64,000 nt of DNA from Seriola aureovittata (lineage: Eukaryota; Chordata; Actinopteri; Carangiformes; Carangidae). The notes under the pieces are model-generated. The model made no database searches. It saw only the letters and a list, made by a program, of their open reading frames with translations, and had not been told where the DNA came from. Made by a program: the position numbers and the translations under genes. The stretch spans positions 13,982,732 to 14,046,731 of the forward strand of contig NC_079375.1 in the NCBI RefSeq assembly GCF_021018895.1, given 5' to 3'. Below are positions 10,961-23,000 of the stretch, piece by piece (position 1 is the stretch's first letter; each line of letters starts with the position of its first letter).

Positions 10961-13355
10961 TCGACAGAAGCTGCTCGCTGGTTAAAATAAATTCTTAATT
11001 CGAACTTGGGGGTGGGTGGTTGTAGGGTGGGCTGCCAGGGAGGGGGCATCATAGGATCAGGGAATGATGATCTCTGGGAATGATGGGGAAATGAGGAGAT
11101 GGGTGAGCTGGTAATAATGTTTTCGACACCAAGGTCTTTCATTGCACAAAGAAAGACTCAGGCGAAAAAACCCTGATGGAGCTAGACGTACTGTATCTAC
11201 AGGCAAGTAAGAGCGTAGCCCTCAGTGATTTCGTACTGTTGCAGCTCAGTGTTTTGGGGCTGGATTTGAATGAATTTCAGTTTAAAACACTGACATCCAT
11301 CACATGTTGCGTTTTTAAAAAATTGCTTGGTACCCAACAACAACTTTTCTGTGTCTCTTTTCCTTGTTCTAGGCATTTAATATTTTATTTAATCTTTGAG
11401 CTTAGGGTTAGACGTAAAATCTCCAGTGAGGTTAAAGGCAGGGTTCATGGTGAAAGTTAACTTTCTAGATGATAATTATTATAGAGTTCATGCTTTCGCA
11501 GCTCGGCCAGATTCACCACTTTACATCTTCATCATCCCCCCCCCCTTTGAGTATTCCTGCACAGTCATACCCTTCCTCCTCTCCCTGTGGTCAGTGTCTC
11601 CACCTGTCTCAGTGTGTGGGCCAGACAGTGGGGGACAAGTGGTGTAGGCTTCCCTGCTAGGGACCGCGGGTCCCTGGTGGGGCTAATGGAGCAGAGAATA
11701 GAATATCAATTAAAAGGTTATAAATATTTAAGAGCAGAAATATTCAATAATATAAGGGTGGGGGGTCCAGGGGACTCCTCAACTTACAAGATGAAAGTTG
11801 TGGCATGATAAATGTCACTAGACACCATAAGAGACAAGAGTGCGTATGATGGATGGACTGGAATTCACAGACAGATATTACATGGCTCTAAAGATGTCAA
11901 TCACCATTCAGATTTCCACATTTTATTAGTGTAGCACTAATTCACTTTTAACGCTGTAAAGACCGCAAAATTTATCCTTAAAAATCTTCCAGTCAGATCT
12001 TCATTATATTCCCCTCATGAATAATTTCTCAGTCTCAGCTACGATCGTCTTACTTCGAGCTGACCTTATCAGAATATGGATCAGCGGTCAATGTAGTTTC
12101 CCTCTTGTCCTTACCTCCTACACTAATATTGTCGAGCTGATTAACAAAATTAGAAAGGGTTTTCGGCGTGATGAAAAACTCTCAATATGCCGCAAATCTT
12201 CCCCTTCGTATTCCACATGTGATTGTCAGCCTTTCCAAGCATGGTGGTATTGATCTGCTGTCCAGCCTGTAGAGACTGGTAGAAGAGGATGTCCTGATCT
12301 GATGGATTACTGTATGAGGCCCAGAGGCACAGGAACCTCAGTATTGACATGGCTCTTTAATCCCAGGGTTGTACGTGACCTTGCCGTGTCAAGACCACCC
12401 CCCCTCACTCACGCTTCCCCAACAACCCTCCCATCCAAACATGTAGCAGTTTACACTTCCAACGCTGCATCACAGTGGAGCACCAGAGGTCACCCAGCTC
12501 GACCCAGAGCAATGACCCAGCTTGGATTCACTTGGATGCTGGAAGTTACAGCTGAAGCTTGTCACTCAAAACATGAGAAAACAAGGGAGTGGAAATCAAA
12601 CTCACACATGCATGAAGCTCTTTGGGTTTTAAGCGCATAAATTTTCCAGTTGCTCCGAATTGTTCTTTCATTTGGTCGTTATCGTAGATCTATTACCCGT
12701 GAAGCTTTGAGAGAATATCAACTTAATATGAAAAACAGCATAAAGTGCATCTGCATTCTGCACTGAGGAATTTAGTTTTTATATCAGAAAAATAAAATGC
12801 TTAAATGTAGCCATCATTTGTTTCCCTGACAGGACCGAGTTGTAATATTAGAGAAATTAATGATTCATAAAGGCCGTCGGAAAAAAATATCAAAGTCTTA
12901 ACCTCCTCCACAGGCACCCAGTAAAAAAAGACATGAAGTGTTCACATTTCGGTACATATTGTGAATTCTGTGTCTGTGTGTGTGGATGAATCATAAGTCT
13001 ATATTGTGTGGCTTTTGGCCTCCGTCAGAAGTGTTTCCCCCAGAGCAAGAAAGGCCTGCATCTGTGAGGATTGGGTTGGGATTTTCATTTTCTTGAAACA
13101 CCTTCTGTTCTGTTCTGCATGGTCCCACTGGGGACCACAGTGCTGATATTTTTAGAGGGCATGTTCCGAGAGCCTCAGTCGCCAAGAGGGAAGGACAATG
13201 GAGGGTGTGATGTTACATCAATACTTGGCGCAAGTGGGGGAAAGGAAAAATCCTGGGTGGCCTTGATGAGTTCTGGAACGCCTTTCCTCAAGGAATTTCA
13301 CAGTTTAAGAGCACCCTACAGAAGGAGGACTTAAAATGGCCGCCAATGTGTATAT

Positions 13356-13374
13356 ACACACACGCACGCACACG

Positions 13375-13436
<62 letters not shown>
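13356..13436 (+). repeat. CA microsatellite (81 bp)
   Basis: CA repeat, with CG interruptions at its 5' end, followed by TATA-rich sequence to about 13480. Confidence 0.97.
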
Positions 13437-13439
<3 letters not shown>

Positions 13440-14412
13440 CATATATACAGTGTGTATATATATTTATTTATGTATATATACACCCACACCGGCACACATC
13501 AGTGCCACACACTCCTTGTCCTCAGGCACTGTTAACTGTGTGCTAGGTGCAAAAAAAAAAACATGCTTCCTCCTAACGTCCCCCTCCGGAGTTTCAGGAC
13601 AAACTGAAGAACACTTGCATCAGTGGGACTTAAAATGGCTGCCGGTGAAAGTGCAAGGGCTCTTCTCCCCCTACAAAGCCTTAACCAGGGTGACATGATT
13701 GTTTGATTGTAAGTATGGCTTTTTAATCAGTCTTATTGTGAAGTGTAATGGTCACAGCGGGGGAGAAAGAGGGCTGCAGGCCATGTTGCCAATTTATAAG
13801 ATGCTGTTGCAAGCCAGATTGGGTTTACTGTGCTTCTGAATGAAGATATTTATGGTGAGCTGTGAGTGAACAATGCAAGATTTGATTTGTTATTGGAGTA
13901 TTTTAGAATCACTTGGAGAACTTCAGGTTCGACTGCTATTTCGAAAGATGATTCCTAGCCCTGGTTCAGGGTAGTCAGTCGCCCACCCCTGGCACTGCTG
14001 CAGCACAAAGCCAACAAGAGACAAAACTGCAGATGGATTGAAGAATATTGATGTGCGCGACCCGCGGCTGCCTGCGAGCAAGGCTGAATAATTTAGGGAA
14101 GTGTGTGTCGTGACGACAGCCCAACACACACCAATCTCACTTTTGTGTGTCTTACTGTGCTACGCTCCATACATCCACAGTTCTGGCTTAGATGTCTGGA
14201 TAATATGGCAAGGTCTGTCTCCTTTTGATAGACGCTGACTGATGCACTTCAGCACGCACTGGCGGAATTTCATATTTCTTTGGTCCAGCCAAAACTGCAA
14301 TCCAGGATTTATTGACTACACATATTCCCATCAGTCTAGTTTCATATACTGAAGTTTTGCTTGGGTGAAGCAGGGCAAACACAACGTAAAACCATTTCTA
14401 ATAACAGAGCCG

Positions 14413-14507
14413 CGTGTGTGTGTGTGTGTGTATGTGTGTGTATGTGTGTGTATGTGTGTGTATGTGTGTGTATGTGTGTGTATGTGTGTGTATGTGTGTG
14501 TATGTGT

Positions 14508-14549
<42 letters not shown>
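14413..14549 (+). repeat. TG array containing nine perfect 10-bp units
   Basis: TG dinucleotides flank a block at 14431-14520 made of nine identical TATGTGTGTG units. It ends 273 bp before exon 3. Confidence 0.98.
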
Positions 14550-14551
<2 letters not shown>

Positions 14552-14822
14552 TAGATTTGTGTGTGAGAGCATTGTGCCACCCTGTCTGTGTGTGCCTGTA
14601 TATCTCTCACCTTCACCTGCCCAACAGTTCTGTTATGGCACGAGTGGTTGAGTTACAGGGGCGCAAATTGAACCTGCATTTTTATTACAGCTTTTATTAT
14701 TGTTTTTATTAAATCCAGAGTCTAGAAATCCATTTTATTGTCACCCAGAGGAAGCTGTAGTACTTCACTGTGTGGGTCACCCCTCTGACTATGTGGTGCT
14801 GTCATTTCCTGTGGCTCGGCAG

Positions 14823-15023
14823 ATCCAGAGTGCGCCCTCGAGAGGGCGGCGGAGGATGGTGAGACTGGGCGTCTGAGGAAGAGGCTGCTCTCTCCAGAGG
14901 AAGGAGAAGAGGGAGAGGAGGAGGACGAGGAGCCTGCACTGCACAGCTGCGACAGCTGCCGGCAGGTGTTCGAGTCGCTGAGCGATCTCACCGAACACAA
15001 GATTAATCAATGCCAGCTGACAG
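14823..15023 (+). CDS. znf521: znf521 exon 3: acidic linker and first zinc finger
   Basis: A 201-bp exon between CTCGGCAG| and CAG|GTAAAC, phase 1 on both sides. It encodes DPECALERAAEDGETG, a basic patch RLRKR, an acidic run rich in E and D, then the finger HSCDSCRQVFESLSDLTEH ending in KINQC. This finger has Cys-x2-Cys and His but a Cys in place of the second His, as in human ZNF521 finger 1 from memory. Joined to exon 4 it continues [10 protein letters not shown], again matching the human order. The linker upstream of the finger is much more divergent than the finger, as usual for this family. With the 57-bp exon included, it covers residues 33-99 and the first base of codon 100. Confidence 0.93.
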
Positions 15024-16196
15024 GTAAACAACGTTCAGCCCACCGAGCCTCCCCTCCACTCTGCCACTCAGCTCTTCTCCCACTCCCACTCTCACTCTAT
15101 GCCTTCACCAGAGAATATGCCACACTATGTGTGTTAGTACACTGAGCCGAGGGGAGCACAACAGCAGACTACCACTTTCCTTGGTAGATATCCAACAACA
15201 CACACACACAGGCCTCACACACATATCACATTATTTATATGTGCTGTACATCAATATCCACAGACGTGACATACAAATAGGCCTCCATGTGTCCTCATAA
15301 TAGATCACTGTAGGCTACAGTATATGTATTTATAGTATGTGCATTGTGTCCTTCCCTGTTTCAGTTTAACATTTTATACAGTGCTATACTAATTCTAACA
15401 TTTCACTTGAGCTGCTACGAAGTCCCACAGTAACCAGACCACCAACTGCAAACAGATCCTTGCTCCAGGAAAGTCCCTCAGCTGGTCCCAGTGCTAGCTA
15501 GCTCCAGTAGTAATACCTAGTGGGACTGAAAGAGAAGGATGCCATTGGCAGACTGTGTCATTGACCTGTTGATGGATGAATAGAGCTATAAATATCCTGA
15601 CAAGGTGGCAGACAGAACTAATGATGTGAACTGAAGGTTTCCATGTGCTTCTCCTGGACTTGCTGTCCTCCTTTACACGTCCTGATGGGCCCGCATTGAG
15701 AAACACCATCTGACACACATTTCCCAATGTTTGGGCACAGAGCTTGTCTCTTCCGATTTTCGCTCAGTAACAGAATATGAACAGGCTAAAATGTAATGAT
15801 CCCGTTTCTGATGTAGCACAGAAGCTTCTGTTTATCATTTCAAAGCAAATTCAAAGCGCTGTGCAAGAGAAAGTTAGTGTAGTCTCTGTTTACATTCAAG
15901 CACAGTTTGATTTCATATTTTGCAACCCACAATCAGCAAACCACAAATTATAGGGTCGATATCCCATGAGTTTTACAAAGATTTTCCATTAACTGTAAGA
16001 TGGTCTCACAGTCTTGTGTATGTTTGTGTGTGCGCGCGTGTGTGTGTACATAAAGTGTGCGCATGAGAATGCTATCATGCCTCCATTGGTGTTAATTTAA
16101 GCAGAGATGCATGCATGTTCATTGTAGGAGTGATTTCATATGTGCAGGCGTGCTTGTTTACTTGTATGTGTGCCTCGGGTGCGCTCATGTGTGTGC

Positions 16197-16202
<6 letters not shown>

Positions 16203-16228
<26 letters not shown>
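16203..16228 (+). repeat. Poly-A tract (26)
   Basis: Uninterrupted A run; no recognisable retroposed sequence or flanking target duplication was seen beside it. Confidence 0.98.
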
Positions 16229-16229
<1 letters not shown>

Positions 16230-16849
16230 TGATGCTCATTCGACTAAAGGTGTGAAAATCAATGTACTGTTCACTTTCACATGACTGTCATCCAAAAAAA
16301 TGCATTCATTGGCTTTGAGGGAAACTAAGTCCAGAACCTCCTATCACCCTTTTTTTTTTTTTTTTAATATAACACCCAATTCCATCAAGCCAAGACAGTC
16401 TGTTTGGGGAACCTTGGAAATAAAAACAGAAAGGGCATTATTTAAGACATAGGGGGGCGTGCAGTAACACTGTTTGAATTAAAATTCTCTTTTAATTATA
16501 CTTATTTCATAGTGTTATATTCAGGAAATGTCAGTAATGTTAAAAGAGTTGTGTATTTGAGCCAGGGACAGGCCTTTTATGTTCAGCATCGTTGTAATGT
16601 GGTCATGACTGACTCAGCCATATTTTTCCTATAATTAAGCCTGGCTTTTATAAATGTCAATCTTACGGACAAATAACTCTTAATTGCTCAATGATGAAAA
16701 AAAACACACTTTGGATAAGAGCCCCCGTGGAAACCAAACAAAAGAATCTAATTGCCATTAGGGTATTGTGATTGTGCAGAAACACTCTATTAGTATTCAA
16801 ACACAGTGGGAGAAAAGAAACTTCTAGATGGCATACTAAGTACTTTGAA

Positions 16850-16868
16850 TGTGTGTGTGTGTTTGCAT

Positions 16869-16925
<57 letters not shown>

Positions 16926-16959
16926 CGTGCGTGTGTATGTGTGTTTGTGTGTTTGTGTA
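16850..16959 (+). repeat. TG microsatellite
   Basis: Long TG run flanked by degenerate GCATGTG, GCGTGC and GTTTG variants. Confidence 0.97.
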
Positions 16960-17707
16960 TTCTCTGGAATATGGGAGGAGATTTCCTATGTGGCATTATG
17001 TAGACATCCATGACCAATTAATCTGCCTTACATCAAGTCTCTACTCACAGATGGATCCTTTATTAGAACCATTTTCTAATCAACCACCAGCACCTGCTAA
17101 ACCCTCCATTTTTACAATTTCAAATGTTTTATTTTTGGTAAACAAATTGCAGAGCTTGACTGGAACCAATCCACATATGGAGATTTGCTTGCTGCTTCCT
17201 AACAGAACTCAGCTCGGCTTTTTCCCCCAGCTGACAACCCATAAGCTTATACAGTGTCTTACCAGAACCAGATATGCCCACATACACCCCACCACCTCAC
17301 ATGTTTATTATGGGCCTCATTATACTATGTACCCATGTTCTACAGTAAAGCACGAGTTTCACAACAGGAGTGAGACAAAACAGACTAGATAAAGTCTAAA
17401 CAGGTTCTAGCAGCATGTCGACCACGCCCGATGCACAGAGAGAAAGAGAAAGATGTTACATGTCACTGCGATCAATGGCGGCCATTGTCTCCCCCCCGTC
17501 TGGCAGAGGTGTAACACCTTTCCATGCACTTAAGCCGTGACCACTGCAGTGCGCTAAGGGAGCGCATGGGTATGGATTGCCTCGTGTCCCCGATGCGATC
17601 GGTGCTATTGATCGCGCTAATGCTGGACTGCGGAGGAAGGCGAGAGCCTGAGAAAGGGAGCAAGGGAGAAGGAGGGAGATGGGGAGAGAGAAAAAGAGAG
17701 AGTGCTG

Positions 17708-17903
17708 CAGGAATGCATCCCTAGGGAGCCCGTCTTGGGCTGGGGCAGGGCTTCAGGAATGCTCCCCAGGAGATCCCAGTGAAGGCTAGGGCAGGGCTGG
17801 AAGAATGCTTCTCTAGAGAGTTGAGAGTGGAGGCTGGCTGGGGCAGGGCTACAGGAATGTTCCCCCAGAGCACCCCTTTAACTCTGGGGCAGAAGTGGAA
17901 GGG
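17708..17903 (+). repeat. Degenerate minisatellite, four units of about 46-52 bp
   Basis: Units start near 17708, 17754, 17800 and 17852. Each begins with a variant of CAGGAATGCTCCC and ends with a variant of GGCTGGGGCAGGGCT. Unit 1 contains TCCCTAGGGA (17718-17727), a perfect match to the EBF consensus TCCCNNGGGA; the same place in unit 3 is the palindrome TCTCTAGAGA. The divergence between units indicates an old duplication. Confidence 0.75.
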
Positions 17904-19168
17904 CTCCGCGGGGGGAGAGCTCTCCCCCGTCCCCCCTCCGGCTCCAGGATGGCTGCGGATCAGGTTTCCGTGTGGGGATCAGCATCCTGCCGACAGGGCT
18001 TTAGGCTGCCCTGGGGAGGAGACAGGAGGCTGGAGGCACTGCTATTCCATAGGCCTTTCCAAAAACACTTCACAAATGCTTTGTCTCACTGTCTCACTGT
18101 ATTGTCTGTACACCCTTGTATTGTTACTAATCCTTCATGGAGAAAGAGAAACGGTGTCTGTAGTTTGACTTTTGTTCATAGTTGGCACAATACACGCTCA
18201 TACTGCTAGATATGAGATTGCACTGGTAGGCAAGGAAACATGCCTTCAGACCTCCTCGCCAAAGAAATACCTTGCCCCTCAGCTCATTTCCACTTGTGTT
18301 TACTAGCTAGCCCACACTGTAAATAAAAATAACACCTCTAGCTCAAAATTTAATTCAAAAGATTGCCTTTTCCCAAAGCTTTTCACTGTCACTTCTCCAA
18401 TTCCGTCTCTCTGAAGGTATTTGAATAGCCTAGTGCACACATGGGCTGTGAGCCTGGTGGCCATTCTTTCATTACGGGTCCAGCTCCCTTGAGCAACACC
18501 TTTTCTTGTGTCCTTCACTAGAGGAGGGGCATGGCTGCTCCCCCCAGAGAGATCCGTGCCCTGCTATTTTAACCCTCTGTGAGATGACCTTTTTAATAAG
18601 TGTCTTTCTCTGTTTTCCTGCCGGCCACTGTGCGAGCAAACAGAGCATGTCTTCTGCTTCCCTCAGATAAAGGAATCAATCAGAGAGGGTGCAACAGAGA
18701 AAGAGAGAGAGATAACTGGGCCATATATGGATTTATATTATGTAGATTTCCCCTTTCTTCTTCCCTGTAGACATTGCAAAATGCACTCAGCTTCAATAAA
18801 ATACATTTCAGATTTATGAGAAAAATACAAATGAAATACTAATACTCAGTGAAAAACAATAAGATCCTCCCCAACAATCCAGAGGACCGGTAATGGGATA
18901 GAAATAGTTTTCGACAAATTTCTAATATGAAGCCTGTCTTTGCAAGGGGTAGCCAGACAAATTTTTTAAACCCTCTGACATACTGTATGTTTTCTCCCTC
19001 TTCCATCCCTAACCACGACATGTTTGTTTGAAGTGTTTGAATTCATTTACATCAAGTCTTTGGGTCAGCAGCATGGAAACATTCAGTAATACCCTCAACT
19101 ATGAACAGGCTCCTGGCAGTCCGTGTTTTCTACTAACTGTTTCCAAAAGGCTCCTATTGGTTGTACTC

Positions 19169-19214
19169 TTTTTTTTTTTTTTTTTTTTTGGGGTTTTTTT
19201 TTTTTTTTTTTTTT
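19169..19214 (+). repeat. Symmetric T21-G4-T21 homopolymer block
   Basis: Twenty-one T (19169-19189), GGGG (19190-19193), twenty-one T (19194-19214). A mirror repeat by composition; homopolymer lengths in an assembly may be inexact. Confidence 0.9.
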
Positions 19215-19923
19215 CAACTAACTTTGTGTATTGATCCAACAGCTGCTTTGTGGCTGCCAAGAAGAATGTGCCAAACTGCAAAGAATTTATTTGCTTCAAA
19301 AGGGCTCACATAAGAGGAAAGCGACATGAGCAAGACCTGATTAGCCGAACTCTGAGCCACTGCCGTTCATCAGAAATTCTGCTGTGTTTTTGCCCGAGCG
19401 TCTTGCGACATCCTGGTACAAAGAGCAGCACACTGATTACAAGGCTTTGAAAAGAGGAGAGGCGGTCAGGGGAGAATAGCTACTTCTGGCACAACGCAGC
19501 CACTGAAAAGAGACCTCATGCTAGAGTGAGCTCTCAGAATTGGGCTTGAGTCTTTCCTGTGTGTATGTGTTTGTGTGGGGGGCATGTTCTGTGTGAGTGT
19601 CTATTGGAGAAAGAAATAGGTAGGAAGAGAGAGAGAGAGGGAGGGAGAGAAAGAAAGGGAGTATTAAAGTAGATGTTTGACTCCACGGCATAGCATCCCT
19701 GTGCATTTCCTCTCTGTGCGACAGTGCCAGTAACGTTAACAGGAGTGTCATTAGGAATTCAAAGCATATGCCCTCGTGAGGACGCCCTCTTTCTCTCTCC
19801 CCTGTGCTTCACACCGCACACATTATGCACTGTATAAAGTATTTATTGGTCTTTGTAAGACGAGGGCTGCATTTTCTACAGAGAAACAATCAAAATAAGA
19901 ATAGAGGAGCCTTCATTTTATGC

Positions 19924-19924
<1 letters not shown>

Positions 19925-19959
<35 letters not shown>

Positions 19960-19990
19960 GTGTGTGTGTGCGTGTGTGTGTGCGTGCGTT

Positions 19991-20042
<52 letters not shown>

Positions 20043-20051
20043 TTGGTGTTT
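19925..20051 (+). repeat. TG/CG compound microsatellite
   Basis: TG repeats interrupted by GCG steps. A GCGTTGGTGT segment occurs twice (about 19986 and 20040), suggesting an internal duplication. Confidence 0.95.
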
Positions 20052-23000
20052 GCGTTGAAGGTAGAAATGACTAGCCAGCACTGCAACTCCTTGCCTCCCT
20101 TACACTCACATCCCCCATCTATCTTAACACACTCTGTCTCTCATGTATTTGCTTGCTCAATCAGTCATCCGCTTAGGCATGCAAACACACACACACAAGT
20201 ATTAACGCGCACGCGCGCACACATGCTCCCTCGCAGCACCTGCGTGCTTGCACTTTGCATTTTAGACGACACATAATTCATCGCCCAAGAGGCTGAACAC
20301 ATGCTGTGACTTTATCCAGTTGACCTCTTTCTTAAGTAGGTAGCCACAATAGCAGGGATGACATGTGGACAAAACAGAGATAATCTCATGTACTCACCCA
20401 GAACTACACGCACTGAGTGAAAACACTATATCAACGACACTGTTATTTCCCCCTCCACTTTGTAGCATCCCTTTGAAACTACTGACTTCAGTTGTGTGAC
20501 AAAGACCTGGCCATGGAGCGGTTGTCTCGGTTTCTCTTGCTCTCTTCATCTCTCCCTGGCCCTGGCTCTGCCTGCTCTTTGTTCACTCTCTTCCTCAGCC
20601 TGCAAGTCTTTTTCAGCGGCACAAGCAGAAGAATGGCACATTAAATCTTAATAGGACTGCGTCTGGCCGTGTTGAATTGCAGAGCGTGTTAAGCCGGCGC
20701 TTTCCTCCCCCTTGGCACACGCTCGTGGAAGTGGAAAACAATTGAATAAAAGAAACCGCTCCCTCCCTCTGTAGCACAAGTGACTTCGGCTGATCTGCTG
20801 AAGCTGTGAGACTGAACTGACTCCGGCTCACAAATGGCTTAAGCCCTTACTGAGAAACTGTAGCATAAATTACATTAGTCCATTTCCAAATGCAAAGACA
20901 TACATGGAAGGTAGACACAGGGTTTACCTGACCACCCACAGTGAAGCTGAACAGTTGGAAAACACAGTCATAACACTGACTATGTACGAGATATCACTCA
21001 CGACATACTCCCTCTTTCAATATATCCTGTTGGCTGAGACAAATAAAACGGAGTAGAAGAGAACAGAACTAGCCAGGAGAGATGAGTGAAATATGAAGAC
21101 ATGGGAAGGACAGAGGAAGAAGAGGGAAGTTTAGAGGGAGAAATTGATACGAAGGGGGAAGTGCAGAGAGACACAGTCAAGGTAGAGAAGAGCCACTCTT
21201 AGCAGCAGCAGAGATGTGAGTCCAGGCCTGCTTTGTAAGGCAGTCAGAGGTGGTAATTAGCCAGTGATGAGTTGACTGGTTGTGTGTCCAGTGCACGGCA
21301 CTGCTGGGTGGGGCTGTGGGAGGTAGATAAGGCCAGCAGTGGGCTTATCTCTGAGAAGGACAGGCACCAGGCCTGCCAGGCAAATCCACCCACAGACCAG
21401 CCGCATTTTATTAACAACATCATTAATGCCAGACAGGTTATGTGCGGTGGCTCGGAAGAGAGACAGGAAAAAGTAAAAAACAAATAAAGTCTCAATTCCT
21501 GCTTGGCTGGCCGGTCTAAAGTACATAGGCATCGGTTGACGTGTTTTGAAAGCAAGGAGCTTGTGGAGATGTTTACCAGGTAGGCAGCCAACGGAAGGGC
21601 ACGGAGAGCGAGCTTGGATCTTACCTCTGGGTTTTGCTCACTCTCCTCTGGGTCCCCAGAATTCAAATGATTTTCTTTTTTCTCTTTCAAACGTGGGACT
21701 GCTCACCAGAATAATGATGAGGCAGATACAGAGAAACATAACTAGGCACAAAGAAAAGGCAAAAATGTATTTTAAAAACTTTATGGACATTTTCTCAGCT
21801 TGGTTTTCTAACAAATGCTGTGAAATGTAGAAGTTTTTTTTCTTCTCTTCTCTCAGTCGCATAGTCCAGTCAGGTGTGCAATGTTTTAGTTTATTTGAAC
21901 CATTTTCATTTAAAGAATAATATTAATGATAAAATACAAATGCTGTTACCCTTAAAAAGGTTTTTTTTTTTTTTGTGTACTTTTTTTTGCAACAATCTTA
22001 TTTCCTTTGATCAGATGGCACCTTAACAGGTGTCTGGTGTGTGGCGGATGAGCATTCACTCGCTCTGGCTTGATTTTTTATAAACAATCGTGTGAAGTGC
22101 GTAACATGAACAAACACTTGGTTTGTAATTAACACTCTGTATTAGCATATCAAATGCCAGAGAGCTTTTCTGTGGCATGTTTCTCAACTATAATTTACAC
22201 CAGCAGTCGACAGGATGTAACATGGCTTTGAGACAAAGACAAGTTCACCAATCAACATACACCTCATTCGCAGACACCTAAAAGAAACATCTACAGGCTT
22301 TAAATCATGTTAATACTCCCTACTGAAAAGGTCATAGGATTTTGCTTATGTCTGCATGGAAATGTACTGAACATTGATCCCCATAGGGCTTTTTCCTTAG
22401 ATGGCCTTTGCCAAACTCACCAGTAATGGGAGGAAGGGAAGGAGGGAGATGGAGGGCGGTGGAAAGAGTGACCAGTCCGACAGGTTTATGTCTCCCTGCA
22501 GGCTGAGCTCTGGTGGAGTGGGCCCACAGGAAGGAGAGGAGCCAGCTGTGACGGCATCCTGCTAGCCGCTGTGGTTTAGGAACTTTGGGGTTACACTATC
22601 ACCGACTCAACATTTCCCCCCTCTCCTCTACCCCTCCCAGGGGTTGTTTTTGTTGGCCAGGGGGTAGTGTTTGGGTGGGGGCTGCTATGGGGCTCTGTGG
22701 AACAGCCACTCCTATACTTCAGGATATGAGGAGTTCAACCACCCACAAGGACAGGGATTCTCAAATATCATGTGAAGTAACACATTTGTTCCTCAGTACT
22801 AATTGCCATTTTCGGACTGGAAGGTGGGTTCATAAATTTAGTTTTATGGGCAGGATGGGTGTCGTTTGAGGTCTCCAAGGCCACCAGCTGGACTGTGCTT
22901 TGGTAGAGGGAACAGCGCGTGTTGGTACAGAACACAATGGTTTTGACAGTAAAGCCACGCTACCAGGTAATACGGGGATGTCCTCTTAATGTTAAGAGCA

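Larger units (their letters stand above)
7733..14822 (+). other. Intron 2 (7.1 kb, non-coding)
   Basis: Runs from the weak donor GTAATG to CTCGGCAG. It starts with a 110-bp TG-rich tract (7781-7893) and three TGCATG motifs (7966, 7975, 8026). Further content: poly-T 9638-9661, a three-copy 10-bp repeat at 9788-9817, an enhancer-like block 10430-10960, a CA microsatellite 13356-13436 and the TG/decamer array 14413-14549. Segments about 8100-9480 and 11150-13320 are ordinary unique sequence with no recognisable gene. Confidence 0.85.

Noticed and set aside
13922..13935. AGGTTCGACTGC, resembling a tRNA B box
   Set aside because: It does not match the full B-box consensus, and no A box or cloverleaf could be drawn around it.
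16772..17392. Plus-strand open frame of 206 codons
   Set aside because: The first half is translated TG microsatellite (Cys-Val runs) and the rest matches no family.
17779..18168. GC-rich open frame of 129 codons
   Set aside because: It overlaps the degenerate minisatellite, has no recognisable domain, and overlapping frames are equally open.
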